The notes beneath the pieces were generated by a model. That model was not told the DNA's origin and searched no databases. It was given only the letters and a program-made list of their open reading frames with translations. 64,000 bases of DNA from Tetrapyrgos nigripes (taxonomy: Eukaryota > Basidiomycota > Agaricomycetes > Agaricales > Campanellaceae), in NCBI GenBank assembly GCA_013368315.1, contig JAACJM010000005.1, forward strand, positions 434,001 to 498,000, in the 5' to 3' direction. Made by a program: the position numbers and the translations under genes. Shown one piece after another: positions 1-12,109 of this stretch (its first letter is position 1; every line of letters starts with the position of its first letter).

Positions 1-2
1 TC

Positions 3-879
3 ACTGAGCTACAATGGCACCTTACACTCAATCATGACATTCCTATATCCATTTCAGCTCTCCAAGCAACATTGGCCAATGCTTGTCTGTCACGAAAGGT
101 TCTGCACAAGATAGCCTCCAAAAGGGACCAGCAACTCTGGGATAACTTCAAGGATGGCATCACTAACCCAAGCAGCTTCTCGGGAACAGCATGCGAGTTT
201 GTCACAGTGGACGAGTCAAGCAAGAATGACCATGATACCATGCAACATTATGGATGTGCACCAGTTGGACAATGTGCTGAGCTTGTTGATTCATTTGTAC
301 GTGGAAAGAGATATTCACTTGTGGCTGCCATGTCAGTGAAGGGATACATTGCAACAAGAGTTGTTGAGGGCTCATATGATACTGCAGAGTTTATAGACTT
401 TATCATCCAGGATGTGGTACGTCTTTTTCTCTTTTCATCAATCACACTCTAATAGCATTTTAGATTCCCCAAATGAATGCCTATCCTGAAGAGCACAGTG
501 TACTTGTCCTTGACAATTGCCACATCCATCACTGCGAGACTCTCATGGATACTCTCAATTCTAAAGGTACGTGAATGCCTGCTCTCACACTCACTCCTTT
601 TGATGCCTGAAAACAGGAATGATGCTCCTTTATCTGCTGCCATATTACCCAGATCTCAATCCTATTGAAGAGTCTTTTTCTACTTGTCAGTATTCCTGAT
701 ATTTCATATTTCACCAACAAACACACACTCACATCACTCTAGGGAAAAGTTACCTCCAGCAGATTGGACCTGTATTGCAGCTTGCTGATGATCCTGTGGA
801 AGCATTATTGGATTCTTGTGGTCGTATCACAGAGGAAATGGCACTTGGTTGGTTTCAGCACACAGGGTATACATTTTGA
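3..879 (+). CDS. Tc1/mariner-type DDE transposase, 3' part
   Basis: C-terminal part of a cut-and-paste transposase; the 5' end lies outside the window. Reading frames join through three introns: exons 3-416, 464-566, 617-685 and 743-879, ending in TGA. The DDE catalytic triad is visible: VDESSKND for the first Asp, VLDNCHIHH for the second, and YYPDLNPIEESF for the last acidic residue in the form usual for the Tc1/mariner (DDE_3) fold. Each splice junction restores the family motif (for example the Trp after FST). I see no stop or frameshift in this part, so the copy may be recent. No terminal repeat is visible downstream, because the sequence passes straight into the gene on the other strand. 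Confidence 0.85.
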
Positions 880-1072
880 CAGGAAGAATGACCTATAGTT
901 TTCAAGCTGTATTGTACATTACATAACTTGTGATTATACAATTTGACAGTACAGTAAGTGAACAAGAATTGGCTATAGGAATAGCAAAACAACAATAGTA
1001 ATAGTGGTAAGTGACAGCAGAAACATACAATGCATAATGATAATGGATGACAATAAGCAGAGGATCTGGGCC

Positions 1073-2719
1073 TCAAGCCTTGGCTCCAGCCAGGTACTCG
1101 TTCCAAGATCCTCCATGAGCGTTGGTGAGGAATTGCTGGTGTGCTTTGAGGAGCTGCTTCCAAGCCAAAGACAGAATTCCTGATACCTCAACCTTATGAA
1201 GATTTGGATCCCCAGGAGTGTATCCAAGCTTGACCAGACCAGCTTCAACAGGAGGTGGCAGCTGGTAACATGCACAAAACTGGTCCAGCGGAACCTCAAC
1301 ATTGAGATTGTTGTTGGGTAAGGGTGGAAGAGGTAGCACATCACCACTACCAGAAGGAACAGGTGGAGCTGCTGGAGGAGCAGGCAGAGCTTGAGCATGC
1401 CAGCCAGACCTGGAAATATTGAGGCCATGACATTGCTGGCTACTCCAGGACCAAACATGTTGGACATCATACCAAGTGCAAGGAGGTCTGTCAAACCAAC
1501 AGAAGGTACAGCAGGTGCCTGTGGGATAGGTGTGGAAGTGAGGGCTCCTCCTGACACAGCAGGAGCTGGAGCATGTGGCATAGTCTTTATACAGCCAGAC
1601 ATGTTGAAGTGAGCAGAAGATGGTGGTGTCTCGATAGTGGCGGCACCTTTAGACTGTAGAATAATGTTGAGAGCAGGTCAAAAGAAAGGGATTAGTGATG
1701 TACCAAGCCAGCTGCCCAAGCCTGAAGCCAACATCTACCTGATGACTTCTCCTGATAGATGTGCTTTGCAGGAAATAGAGTGTGGTTGCCTACTGGATAC
1801 ACTGCCTCAAGTTGTTCAAGGTGTCTACCATAAGCCTGGTCAAATGTAACCTGTAGTAAACTCAGTTTCGTCAAAACAAATAACTATGGATGGTACTCAC
1901 CTGTTGCTCTGTGATGGAAGCTGTAGCCATAGTAGGGGCTGCAAAATTGGAATCATACTCCTGTATACAAGTTGTGTCAGTAGACTGTCAATAGAGAGAC
2001 ATAACAAACACAGAAACTACATACCTCCTCAGGACGTTGAGGCTTTGGCAACAAAACCATGATACCACATTTGACAGGCTTTGCAGCATGCAGTTGCTTC
2101 ACCAGGTCTGTCCATCCAACATCCCTGCCCAGTAATGAATTTGGAGAGTTGGCAGGAATTTTCTTTTTCCACAAAATCTTGTCATCAGGAACGTCAAGGA
2201 CACTGCACTTGAGAGCTGTTGATAGCTCATGAACAAGACCAGCATAGCCACAATTGGATGAAATAGTGAAAGGTGGAAGCTTGGTATACTCTTTGTGTTT
2301 TGCTGCACGAGCATTACAGGTAGGTGGAGTGGAGGCTTTGAGGACATGTGGAGATACCATAAACTCATCATCAAAGCCACTGACACTTGCTTTGTCAGTT
2401 GGAGAAGTTGGAGAGCCCTCATGAGTGTGCTTTGACCTTGATGTCTCGTTCTCCTTGTCCTCCCCAGCCAATGTAATGCTGTCCTCAGTAGTCTTGCACT
2501 TTTTCTTGTTCTCTTGTACTTGCATGGTTGCTGGAGTTGCATTGAAGAACCTCATAACTGCCTCGCAGTTATATTCTGATCAACAAGCACTCTGAGGAAG
2601 CACATACCATTTGGATTCCTGCTGGCTGCCTCCTGGATTGCACTTTGGGCAAGGTCATCAGCAAATTCCATGGCGTCTGTCTTCTTTTTTGCGCCTCGAG
2701 TAGGCATGGTAGTGGTCAT
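1073..2719 (-). pseudogene. Multi-exon orphan protein with one frameshift
   Basis: Minus-strand gene of unknown function. The start is ATG at 2719 (or 2707), giving an N-terminus rich in Lys and acidic residues. An intron (GTATGT...GCAG, about 2558-2609) leads to a long exon around 2030-2555; short exons follow (PEE|EYDSNFAAP..., then VTFDQAYGRHLEQ...), then a Pro/Ala-rich stretch and a compact C-terminus ending in NEYLAGAKA. The last about 70 residues (from PLDQFCACYQL) have the spacing of a SAM-like helical bundle; that is an inference. Near 1396 one base is missing: downstream the frame runs on as ALPAPPAAPPVPSG but is offset by one from the upstream frame, where a Gly-Met-Ala junction would be expected. 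The gene is either freshly broken or affected by an indel error. Confidence 0.6.
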
Positions 2720-3160
2720 GCAAGAGCTTGATAATCACTGGGGACATGCTACCTTCCTTATTGGGTAGACACAGAAAAAAAAAAGTGATTCCCATTATTT
2801 ACAGGAATCGCTGTAATCAATTGATGGTATTTGCATATCCAGGTAGATATGTTGATTCTGATAAGTATTCGACTTACAGGAATGGGATTGACGTTGGACT
2901 AAGATGAGAAAGAGTGGTTGTGAATACATGTTGTGTTGACATCATATTGATGAAAGATAGTTGCTGCTGGGAACAAAAATTCTGTTGCCACTGGTAACAG
3001 GTTAGTAATGTTAACAGTTAAAACCAGTCTCAAGCTGTTGTACTTCTAACTGCTATCAGAATCTAGGTTCAATGTTCTCTGTCTCCACTACAAACACCGC
3101 AAGCCATCATCACAAAAACAAGTCACCAGCTTCCAAACATCAGGCCCAGAGCACACAATG

Positions 3161-4274
3161 CTATCTCGAAGTATCCTGAATGCTTCAAAATGGGCAAGCT
3201 TGCAAGGAAAAGTTGCAGTTGTCACTGGGGGTGGAGCAGGAATGTGAGTATTCTTCATTTACAGTACACTTTGTTAACTGACTCTGTGAATGCAGTGGAA
3301 TGATGATTGCAAAAGGACTTGTAGCCAATGGAGCCAAAGTTTATATCACTGACATTCATGCAGAAGTCACGAAGAAAGTCACTCATGAGAATGGACTGAT
3401 GGGGTGAATATCTCTGAATTATTCAGTACATTGGGACACTAAAAATTCTTCCTTTCTCTATGTAGCTTGCATATGGATGTCACCTCTAAGGATTCTATTG
3501 CAAAGGCCATCAAGGTCATCACTGAAAGTGATGGGAAGCTGGATATTTTGGTGAACAAGTGAGTTCCATCAAACCATTGCACAAGAATCATGCAGATTGA
3601 AAACCTGTATTTAGTGCAGGAGTCCCTGGGCCTGCCTCACCATACCTTGCTGTTATCTTTCCACACAAAGACTCAGATGAGACTATCAGCAACCTGTTAT
3701 TCAGAGACCTTGACTTCAAATTGTGGACTGATGTATTCTCTGTCAATACTTTTGGACCATTCTTTGTTACTGCTGGAAGCTGCTGCTTGCACACAAAGTT
3801 TTGTTGAAGGTGAAACATCAAGTGTTATAACCATATCAAGTGCTGCTGGCCCATTGAAGTCTGGGATGATAGTGGTAAGCCCCAGATTGACTTTGAATCT
3901 GTGAATTGCTGATTGTGGGATATTTTAAGTAGATACCATATGGAACAACTAAGGCTGCTCTTGAGCATCTTACAACTGCCATGGCAGCTGAATTTGGGAG
4001 GAATAAGATCCCTGTGAAAGTCAACGGGATTGCACCTGGAATATTTGTTACAGAGAGGTAGCCAAAGGAACATTGCCTGGAGGAATCAACCCAGCTCCAT
4101 TGAAGAGGCCAGGAAGGTGTGTAGAACATATGTGATTTGTGAAGAACAGAAGTTCTGGTTATAGGGTTCATGAAATCGCAGCAGCTGCCATCTTCTTGGC
4201 TTCGGGGTGGTAGAACATTCACAAATGGAATCACCATCAGGGTGGATGGTGGTCATAATCTTGTCAATCCTTGA
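3161..4274 (+). pseudogene. Short-chain dehydrogenase/reductase pseudogene
   Basis: An SDR-family NAD(P)-dependent oxidoreductase gene in decay. The N-terminal cofactor loop TGGGAGIG, the central VNNAG (across an intron) and the C-terminal catalytic YGTTK are all readable, with GT-AG introns near 3244, 3403, 3558, 3875 and 4118. The frame breaks at least three times: near 3770-3790 (into a +1 frame that then reads ETSSVITISSAAGP), near 4058 at an ERStop, and near 4202 in a run of G where one base is extra. The end would be NLVNP followed by TGA at 4272. The expected length is about 290 aa. The splicing and the motif order show that it was once a real gene. Confidence 0.75.
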
Positions 4275-4349
4275 TAAATTGATCATAGTATTAGCATAGC
4301 TATTAATGTAAATGAGCTTGGGGCAGTGCTTTTCAGGAGGAACATGAGG

Positions 4350-4690
4350 ATTCTATTACCACAGCGCTGGGGGTTCACAGGTGCTTTGTACTCATGGTCA
4401 CAGAAAGTGATGGTCCCCCTGTTTTTTGAAGATATCTCTACAATGGCTGCATATTTCCACTTCATCCAAGTTGTAAATTTTTTCAGTAGTAATAACAAAT
4501 ACTTCTGACACCCGAATTGAGATCCCCTCATGAAGGGTGTTTCCTGTAGAAGAGCATTTATGTAACCCCCATTTTGCTACAGCCTACACCATGACACAAT
4601 TTTTCTTGCAAAATCTGACCACACCAGCAGAAATAGTGACATCAAAAACAGGGGGTGCAGCCCACTCCCCAGTTGTCAGAATAAAATTGA
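4350..4690. mobile_element. Non-autonomous element, copy 1 (CCCCCTGTTTTT ends)
   Basis: A core of about 240 bp (4415-4655) is bounded by inverted CCCCCTGTTTTT and AAAAACAGGGGG. A second copy lies in opposite orientation at 8388-9140. Similarity between the two continues some tens of bases outside those ends, so the true borders are uncertain; I saw no clean target duplication. It holds no convincing gene. Confidence 0.6.
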
Positions 4691-4735
4691 GAGAGAACAT
4701 TGAGAAAGTAAATGCCTTCAAACACACAAAAACGG

Positions 4736-5095
4736 TGTCATGAACCTCATTCCTCGTTCCAAAAGCCCTTAGAAGGATTCTCAATCCTTCTTTATCTCTC
4801 CAATTGCTGCTACCCACTTTCCCCTAACGAGATTGACTTCTTCCAAGCTGGGTCATTTATCGCTCCATAGTTTTCTGTGGATCCCCTTAGATTGCAAGCA
4901 TATCGTCATAAGACCTTAATTTATCTTCTTGATTAATTCCTCTAGAAACATATTCATAAAGTAGTATATATAGAGTAGGATAATCATCCTGTATCTCTAC
5001 TCTAGTCTGGTCTTATCATATGGACCTTGCCTTATCCTACTCGTTCTTTAGTGTCATCGTCACTTCACCTAAACATCTTCAGCTTGGTTCTGACA
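4736..5095 (+). repeat. Putative 5' LTR of the Ty3-type element
   Basis: A 360-bp block beginning TGTCA and ending TGACA (a perfect 5-bp inverted pair), lying directly upstream of a gag-pol reading frame on the same strand. It contains a TATATATAG box near 4967. The sequence just inside does not start with the usual TGG of a tRNA primer site, and no matching 3' LTR remains, so this is inferred from position and ends. Confidence 0.45.
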
Positions 5096-5186
5096 TTAGA
5101 CTAAAGGTGACCTGACATCAACCACACTCTCTTCTTCTTCTCACTATTCTCAGACGCTTGAAGAACCCCCTAGATGACTACTCCAA

Positions 5187-8100
5187 ATGTGCCTACCTCT
5201 GGTAAATCCTATGGCCTTTGGAGGGATTCCTACTCAAAACCCCTCTGATGGAGTTGGAGGATCTATGCATGTGCTGCCCCCGCAAGCTAATCTATCTCCC
5301 TCTCACCAAACCTATAATAACCCTCAGGGTATTACATCCAGACCAACTATGTTCCTGGAGAAGACTATAATCAATTACTCCTCCAGACCATCACTGGACT
5401 CCAGAATAATCAGATGGAACTTTTGCATGAACTTCAGAATATGCGACACACTAGGACTGATGAAAGGGATGGTAGCAGCTGCTCTTGTGCTAAACTGAAA
5501 CCTTTCAATGGGACTTCCAATGTGGTTGACCCTTTTCTTTGGCAAATGTATCTCTGGTTTCTCAGAAACCCTCACAAATTCACTGATGACACTTCTCAAG
5601 TCTTGGAGACACTTGCTTTCATGACAGAAGGCACTGCTGCCCAGTAGGCAAGCAATCAAATTCGAAAAACTCAGGAAGAAGGAAACAATGAAAGTTATAC
5701 AGATCTCCATAGTGCAATTCGAAGGGAATTCACAGGAGGAGATCAGACAGACATCACGCAGAAAAAGCTACAAAGTATCAAGCAAGGCACTGTGTTGGCT
5801 ACGCAGTTTTTCCTCTCTTTCAAAGAATGGAAGGAAGATGCAAAGCTGAATAAGGAGGGACTCATAATGCTATTGAAGCAGAACCTCTAGTTTGATATTG
5901 TTCAAAGGATCTATCAAATGGATCCTGTTCCTATTACCTATGCAGCCTGGAAAGCTGCAGCAGTATGACTTGATCTTTGCGATCAGAGTGTTCGAACTCT
6001 TCGAAATGACTCCAGAGGGATTCCTGCTAGTGGAAATACCTCTGTGGGAACACAGTTTACCACTACCCAAACCCCAACAACCACTACCCAAAATGCCACT
6101 ACAGTCATTGGGGCTCCATTGGAGGCACCAACAGCTTGTACTGGAACAGGAGTTACCTTTGGTGGACAGGGGAAACCCATGGAGATCGATTGTACTAAAG
6201 CAAACAAAGGGATGTGGGATGGGGTTTGCAAGTGTTATGGGTGTGGAGAAGAAGGACATATCTCTAGGAATTGCCTGAACTGAGTCTCGAGCCTCATACG
6301 AAGCATGCAGGAAGTCTTGAAGATGGACAAAGCAAAGGAGGAGTTCTGGAAGCTTAGCAAGGATGCGGGTTTTTAAGGACCTGTAGGCAGAATGATATGC
6401 TACCTACAGAACGATCAGTGTTTCATAACAAGTTTTCTTCCTCACAAATGGAAGCAACTTGACTGAAACTGAAGACATATCTGAAAATCCCCTGGAGGAT
6501 TCTTGTAAAGATTCTCAACAAACTCCTAACCCTTCTGATGCAAGCACCATACTTGAACTCCTTCGCACCTCCCTTCTTGTATTCCACCGAAACCTGAAAA
6601 GAAAGTAGGACCCTATTGGGTGTACTGGAATGTGGTTGCTCAAACACCTAGAGCACCTCGTTTGTTACAACGACGGGTCCAAATATCGAGGGAACATGAA
6701 GTAGATGATGAACTAAGGTTCGATCTAGCTTCAATGTGACTTGATGTGGCTCTCACTGTACTCAGGGATCTCTGGACTCCAGCAAAATGGATTCAGAAAA
6801 TTAGTGGGAATCCATCTTGCTCCCAGTCACAGTTGAGGCTTTGGATTCACATAAAGGCCAAGTCGTGGGGCCATGGGATGCTATATCAATCAAGACTTCA
6901 CCCTTAGGAATAATTTGTTCCTGGAACATCTCTATCGACCAATTCCAGTACAACACAGATGGAACAGCCAACAAAAATGGAAAAATCGAATATACAACCA
7001 AACTAAGACTAAGTGTTGACAATCACACAGAAGTTACTACATTCACAGTCACTAACACTGGCTCAAACGACATTATTATTGGATTTAATTCGTTGAAACA
7101 CCACAATCCATCGATAGATTGGAAGAAAGGGACCATCAAGTTTGATAGGTGCCCTGGGGACTCCAAAAGAAAGAAAGAATGGAAATTATGGCAAGAAGAA
7201 GACAAAGATATTGAAGAAGGGGATAGGATCTTTGTTGTGAACATGCAACCTGAAAACCCTCTGGAGTATATTTGTGCTACTGGTTCCATATCAGCTAATT
7301 TAGCTGCTTGACACACTGCAGAAGAGGGAGCAAAATCTTTGGAAGAAATTGTACTGGGAGAATACCTCAGGAAGTTTCAACCTGTCTTTGAAAAAGAAGA
7401 TTTTGATACTCTTCCAGAATGATGAAAATGGGACCATGTGATTGAGTTAGTACCCGAGGCAGAACTGTTCAAAAGCAAGGTTTATCCCTTAGCTGCAAAT
7501 GAACAGGGTCCACTGGATGATTTCATCGAGGAACAACTGTGAACTGGAAGAATTCAAGCTTCGAAATCTCCTATATCTTCACCATTCTTCTTCGTCAAAA
7601 AGAAAGACAGAAAACTTCGTCCAGTTCAAGATTATCGAAAACTCAATTCCTTGGCCATCAAAAATCAATACCTGTCATGAACTGCTACAGTTCTTTGTCC
7701 TCCTTCCTCTTCTACTTCATTATTGAACCCATTTTCTGATCATTTGTCTATTGCATTTCCTTGTATTACTGACTTTAAACCTTATAGAACAGGTCAAACT
7801 CTATAATAATTATCAATCAATCTTCCATTCCATTGATCCTATCTTCCTCCTACATTTCTCCACTTTCTCCTATGTTTCTCTTATTTCTCCTATCTTTTTC
7901 CTATCACTTATTCATTGCTCTTCTATATAAACTACTAGACATTCTAGTTAGCCCTTTAGTTCGTTCACTTTGTCTCCACTCCATACTACTACTACACAGT
8001 GTAGAGCATAGTCAACTTACTTGTCTCTTTTCCTCTATCTCTATCTCTCAATCTATTGTTTGTATCTGTCTTCATACTGTGTGACTTGGGTGGTTATTTG

Positions 8101-8391
8101 AGTGTATCAATAACCTTGACAATACCCTATCCTGTTGATTTCAGGCATGCGAAAATCTTTACGAAACTCAATGTAAGATGGGGATACAACAACATTCGAA
8201 TCAAGGAAGGGAACAAACATAAAGCCACATTCATCACCAATCGAGGATTGTTCAAACCCCTCATAATGTTTTTCAGCCTCAGAATATCGCCAGCGACATT
8301 CCAAACCATGATGAACGAAATCTTCGCAGATCTTATCCAAGCAGGGAAGGTTATTGTTTACATGGACAATATCTTGATATTCTTGAAGGAT
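5187..8391 (+). pseudogene. Decayed Ty3-type gag-pol polyprotein
   Basis: Remnant of a Ty3-type LTR retrotransposon. Gag spans about 5187-6283 in at least three frames and ends with a perfect zinc knuckle (CYGCGEEGHISRNC, CX2CX4HX4C). A degraded aspartic-protease region follows (6817-7311); the expected active-site DSG is gone, but the trailing IIIGFNSLKHHNPSIDW block is recognisable. Reverse transcriptase begins near 7518 ([18 protein letters not shown]), is cut at 7672 by a solo LTR, and resumes at 8122 (FTKLNVRWGYNNIRIKEG). Its catalytic box reads YMDN instead of YxDD. The frame stops being pol at about 8390, where the small element of 8388-9140 begins; RNase H and integrase are missing. 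It cannot encode working enzymes. Confidence 0.85.
7673..8121. repeat. Solo LTR, TGTCA...TGACA family, with 5-bp TSD
   Basis: A 449-bp solo LTR with perfect TGTCA/TGACA ends, flanked by ATACC at 7668-7672 and 8122-8126. It sits in the reverse transcriptase of the Ty3-type remnant: joining the flanks restores the frame from NQYP to FTKLNVRWGYN. The same family recurs inverted at 9848-10302, and split at 42283-42436 plus 51206-51323. It contains a TATATAA box at about 7923. Confidence 0.9.
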
Positions 8392-9140
8392 TCTAAGAGC
8401 TGGGGAGTGAGCCACACCCCCTGTTTTTAATGTCGCTCTTTCTGCTGGTGAGGTCAGATTTTGCAAGAAAAAATTGTGTCAGGGTGTGGCAAAATAGGGG
8501 TTACATAAATGCCCCTCTACAGGAAATACCCTTCATGAGGGGATCTGTTATGATCTGAACCAGTTCTAGACCAGCCCAAGCTTGTGCATAGATGGTAACT
8601 ACATACATAGCATTACTTATTTATTTCTCAGATGACTCATTACATAGCATTGCACAGTATTACTCCAGATGAGTCCTTATGACTCATCTGCACAGCCTAG
8701 CATAGCACTATTTAGGTATATAAGACATAAATACTCATTCATGTACCCCATCATGTTATTTTGCACAATTATTAGTTTAACAGTCAACCAGTCAATGTTG
8801 ACCCTTGCTGATTAACTATTCAATTCTATTCACTTGTACCTACATCACTATGAGCACATGCTGCTATACAACACTACTTACAACTATCTACACCACTTTA
8901 AAAGACCTTCACTGCAGCTTCTGCCCACTAGCGGCCCCTTGCTAAGGTCCAGGCATCATACCAGTTCAAGCAAACTAGCCCGAACTTGGTCGATTCCTAA
9001 CAGGATCTCAATTCTGGTGTCAGAAGTATTCTTTATTACTACTGAACAAATGTACAACTTGGATGAAGTGGAAATATGCAGCTGTTTTAGAGATATCTCC
9101 AAAAAACAGGGGGACCAGCACTGTCCATGATCATGAGTAT
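8388..9140. mobile_element. Non-autonomous element, copy 2, split by a solo LTR
   Basis: Reverse-complement copy of 4350-4690 with the same CCCCCTGTTTTT / AAAAACAGGGGG ends at 8417 and 9113. Without the inserted LTR (8546-9002) the core is about 240 bp, as in copy 1. It lies exactly where the Ty3-type pol frame ends. Confidence 0.65.
8546..9002. repeat. Solo LTR, TGTTA...TAACA family, with 5-bp TSD
   Basis: A 457-bp block with ends TGTTA and TAACA, flanked by GGATC at 8541-8545 and 9003-9007. Copy 1 of the host element shows the uninterrupted site (GGGGATCTCAATTC), which proves insertion. This LTR family differs from the TGTCA family. Confidence 0.9.
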
Positions 9141-9847
9141 GGAAACACTAGGAGTCAAAGCCATTATATTTCGCAAGTTACGATGCCCTCCTGAATGAAA
9201 TTACACCAAAATTTCACTCTTGTGCGCCAAGGACTCGCAAAAAATGGCAGAGTTTTTGCTTTTCCTGCACAACGCAACTTTTCAACCAGTTCGGATGGCA
9301 CATGGGCATGGCTGCGCAAACTGTCTATTGACTACATAGCAGCTGCTCACAAAGTACAATCATCAATCCAGAGCATGGACACACAAAAACAAATGACACA
9401 AAAGAAAGACCTGAAGACTAAACAAGATCAAGGTGGAGATGAGACTGCTAGAAAAGAATCAATGAAGAAAAAACAACAGGGATTGATACTCACAAACATG
9501 GGTAATACACCACTGAAAACAACTCCATAGAATGTGAGGAGACTGTATCAGTTAACTCCTTCAAGCTTGTTCAGCCAAATCAATCTCAGTTGGGACTGGT
9601 GCCATGTTAAAGGTCAGCAATGAGACTGAGATTCCACATGGTGCCTTTAGCTGGTTCCTCTGAATTGAGATCAGCAAACTATTTGTTGGCTCTAGCAACA
9701 GTTTCCAAACTCCTTGAGCTAGCAGTAGGTACAGCATTGAGGCGAGTTGCCATCTTGACTGAATATATGTTGGAGACTGAGAGGAGCAATGAGAATGGGA
9801 GAGGGGTAACAGAGACTGAAGAGAGTAATAGAGGGAATGAGTGCTGG
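9141..9847. other. No recognisable gene; repeat-derived DNA
   Basis: The plus frame 9195-9530 (111 codons) has a charged, Gln/Lys-rich end with no motif I know. A minus frame around 9600-9760 starts MATRLNAVPTASS but is soon interrupted. I call no gene here. Confidence 0.4.
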
Positions 9848-10302
9848 TGTCAAGGTTGCCAGTATACTCAATAAACCACCCAAGTCACACAAGACAAGAG
9901 CAAAGATGAGATAATGGATTGAGATAGAGATAGAAGTAAGAGGAAAAGAGCAGGCTGATTAGGCTCAACACTGTGGAGACAAAGTGAACAAACTGGGGAA
10001 TCAGTTACAAAAAATCACAAGTATATATGAGAAAGTCTAAGAGATGAGAAAGAGTTTATGAAAATAGAAAAATGGACATCAAATATGGAGAAATATAGGT
10101 ACCAAGATATAGAAGTCTGATTGACAGTTATTGTAGAGTTTGACAGAAGTTATAGGGTTCAAAGTCAGTGTTATAAGGTTTAAAAGAGCATAAATCAAAG
10201 AAAAGTGTCAATGAGGGAATGCAATAGATGGATGATGAAGGAATGGGTTCAATGATGAAGTAAGAGAAGAAGGAGGGCAAAGAACTGTAGCAGTTTGTGA
10301 CA
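9848..10302 (-). repeat. LTR of the TGTCA family, inverted
   Basis: A 455-bp reverse-oriented copy of the LTR at 7673-8121, from TGTCAAGG to TTTGTGACA. The flanks GCTGG (9843-9847) and GTTGG (10303-10307) differ at one base and fit an aged 5-bp target duplication. Confidence 0.75.
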
Positions 10303-12100
10303 GTTGGTGGGATTGAGCATGTGTGGAATGATGTGCAGGTTGGCATGTTGAGTTGAGGAAGTGCCATTGGAACTATGGGCATAGTCAAATGCCTCTGTAA
10401 AGATAACTGAGTTAGTATATGTAGGGTAGACATATGTAGGGAAAGGATATATGCACACCACTGTTTCAGTTTATCTCTTAACCCTAAGCTGAGAAGAGCC
10501 CTTGAGACTGAAAGGCTGCAACAAGTTGTTGGCTGTCACAAAGAGGTGAGCACTTAGATGAAGATAATGAGGAGCTATGTGCTCAACTCATGCCTGGTCC
10601 CAACAACAAAGAATATATTAAATACCTAACAGACAGCAATAAGTACTGGAACTACAGTGTCCATCAGTAGAGGTGAAAGAAACAATGAAAAGGGAGATAC
10701 ACATCTGGTCCCAACAACGAAGAGGTTGAGATGGGATACCAGGTGTTAGGACATGGTTTATATATGTAAAGATCAGGGGAACACGAGGCTGTACTAGGTA
10801 AGAGAAGCTGTAACCAAGGCTGTATTGGAGAAATGAACACTCTGGTGCATAGCATGTGGAAAGGTCTGAGGATACAGAGGTAAGAAGAAATAAATATTAC
10901 CAAATATAGACATCATGACATTGGCTGTACTGATTGTTCAGTTGTCAGTGTTGTAGAGACTGGAAATAAAAATCTGCAGGCATGGAAAAGTTGTGACTGA
11001 ATTGCAAAGATGACCTAAGTTAATTGGGGTAAGGGGCCATTGCTTCACATGGCAAGTTAGGAGGCCCCTTACATTGAGGCTGATGATTGAGCAAAGACAC
11101 TAATGACCACATTGAAAGAAGTCACGTGCTTAGTAAACCACAATATAGAGAGCAGCAATCAAGCAGCAATACAGAGAACATTGATCAAAGAAAGGAACAT
11201 GAATACACTGGAAAAAGAGCCATAAACAGTACTCTGTGGTAAGACATGAAGAGAGGTAAAGCACTAAAGTTAGAAGACTTTCAAGATTGATAGTACTGAT
11301 GAATTCAGACATTGTGTACACTAAGAACAAAAGTACAGAGATCAAGACCAAATCTAGACTAAGGGGGGAAAAAGGATGAAACAGTACTAATGTTCCTAAA
11401 TGCCAAAGAGACAGAGTAACAAATAGGGACTCTCTGCAGTGCCCATGACCAAAGTGTATGTGACACCTTTATGAAAGATAAGAACAGACTCGATTTCGAC
11501 AGTAGAGATGGTGACTTGAGATGTTGATGACCCAGTAACAATAGAGAAAAAGAGAGACATTAAAAGGGAAGGGAAGTGGAAGAAAAGGGAGTAGAGGTAA
11601 GTCAGTTATGATGCTTTTCCAAAACATGACCCCTTGATCCAAATTTCACTGTCCTTGATCTATAGCTGCTCCATGATACCCATACTGTTGAGACACTGAC
11701 TGTAGGTCTGCAGTAAGAATACACTCAACAAAACAAACAACCAAAGTGAATGTGTAGTTTGTGGGTATGAGATATGGAAGCTCTCACAGTGTGATAAAGA
11801 CTTTTGGGATGCTTGTGACTCTTTTAGAAAAGAAGAACGGAGGGAATGACAGCAACAAGTGAAATATATCAAAGACTGCAAGGAGTTCAAGGGGATTGAG
11901 AAGGGGTTAAAATTCACTAGGGGAAAGGTCCTATGCAAGATCGGCTCCTGGAGTCATTAAAACACTCTACCAATACCAAGCAGTGTAAAACAACACTTGT
12001 AACATTCTTAATGGAAGGAATTACAATCCAGGAACTTCAGTGAGTTTGTCGTACAATTGTTTACTGTCTATGTGTCTTAATATTTTTTTCAGGTGACCAC
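10303..12100. other. Repeat debris without a clear gene
   Basis: The block near 10490-10560 resembles 57765-57850 (both read LRRALE..RLQQVVGC on the plus strand), a shared but unidentified coding fragment. Positions 11029-11085 carry the terminal motif GGGCCATTGCTTCACATGGC that recurs at about 17846, 25740, 41815 and 58160. The remaining frames are short and show no family motif. Confidence 0.4.
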
Positions 12101-12109
12101 TACATCAGC

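Noticed and set aside
5870..6278. Overlapping frames on both strands over gag
   Set aside because: They are shadows of the gag zinc-knuckle region; only the frame ending CYGCGEEGHISRNC has a family motif.
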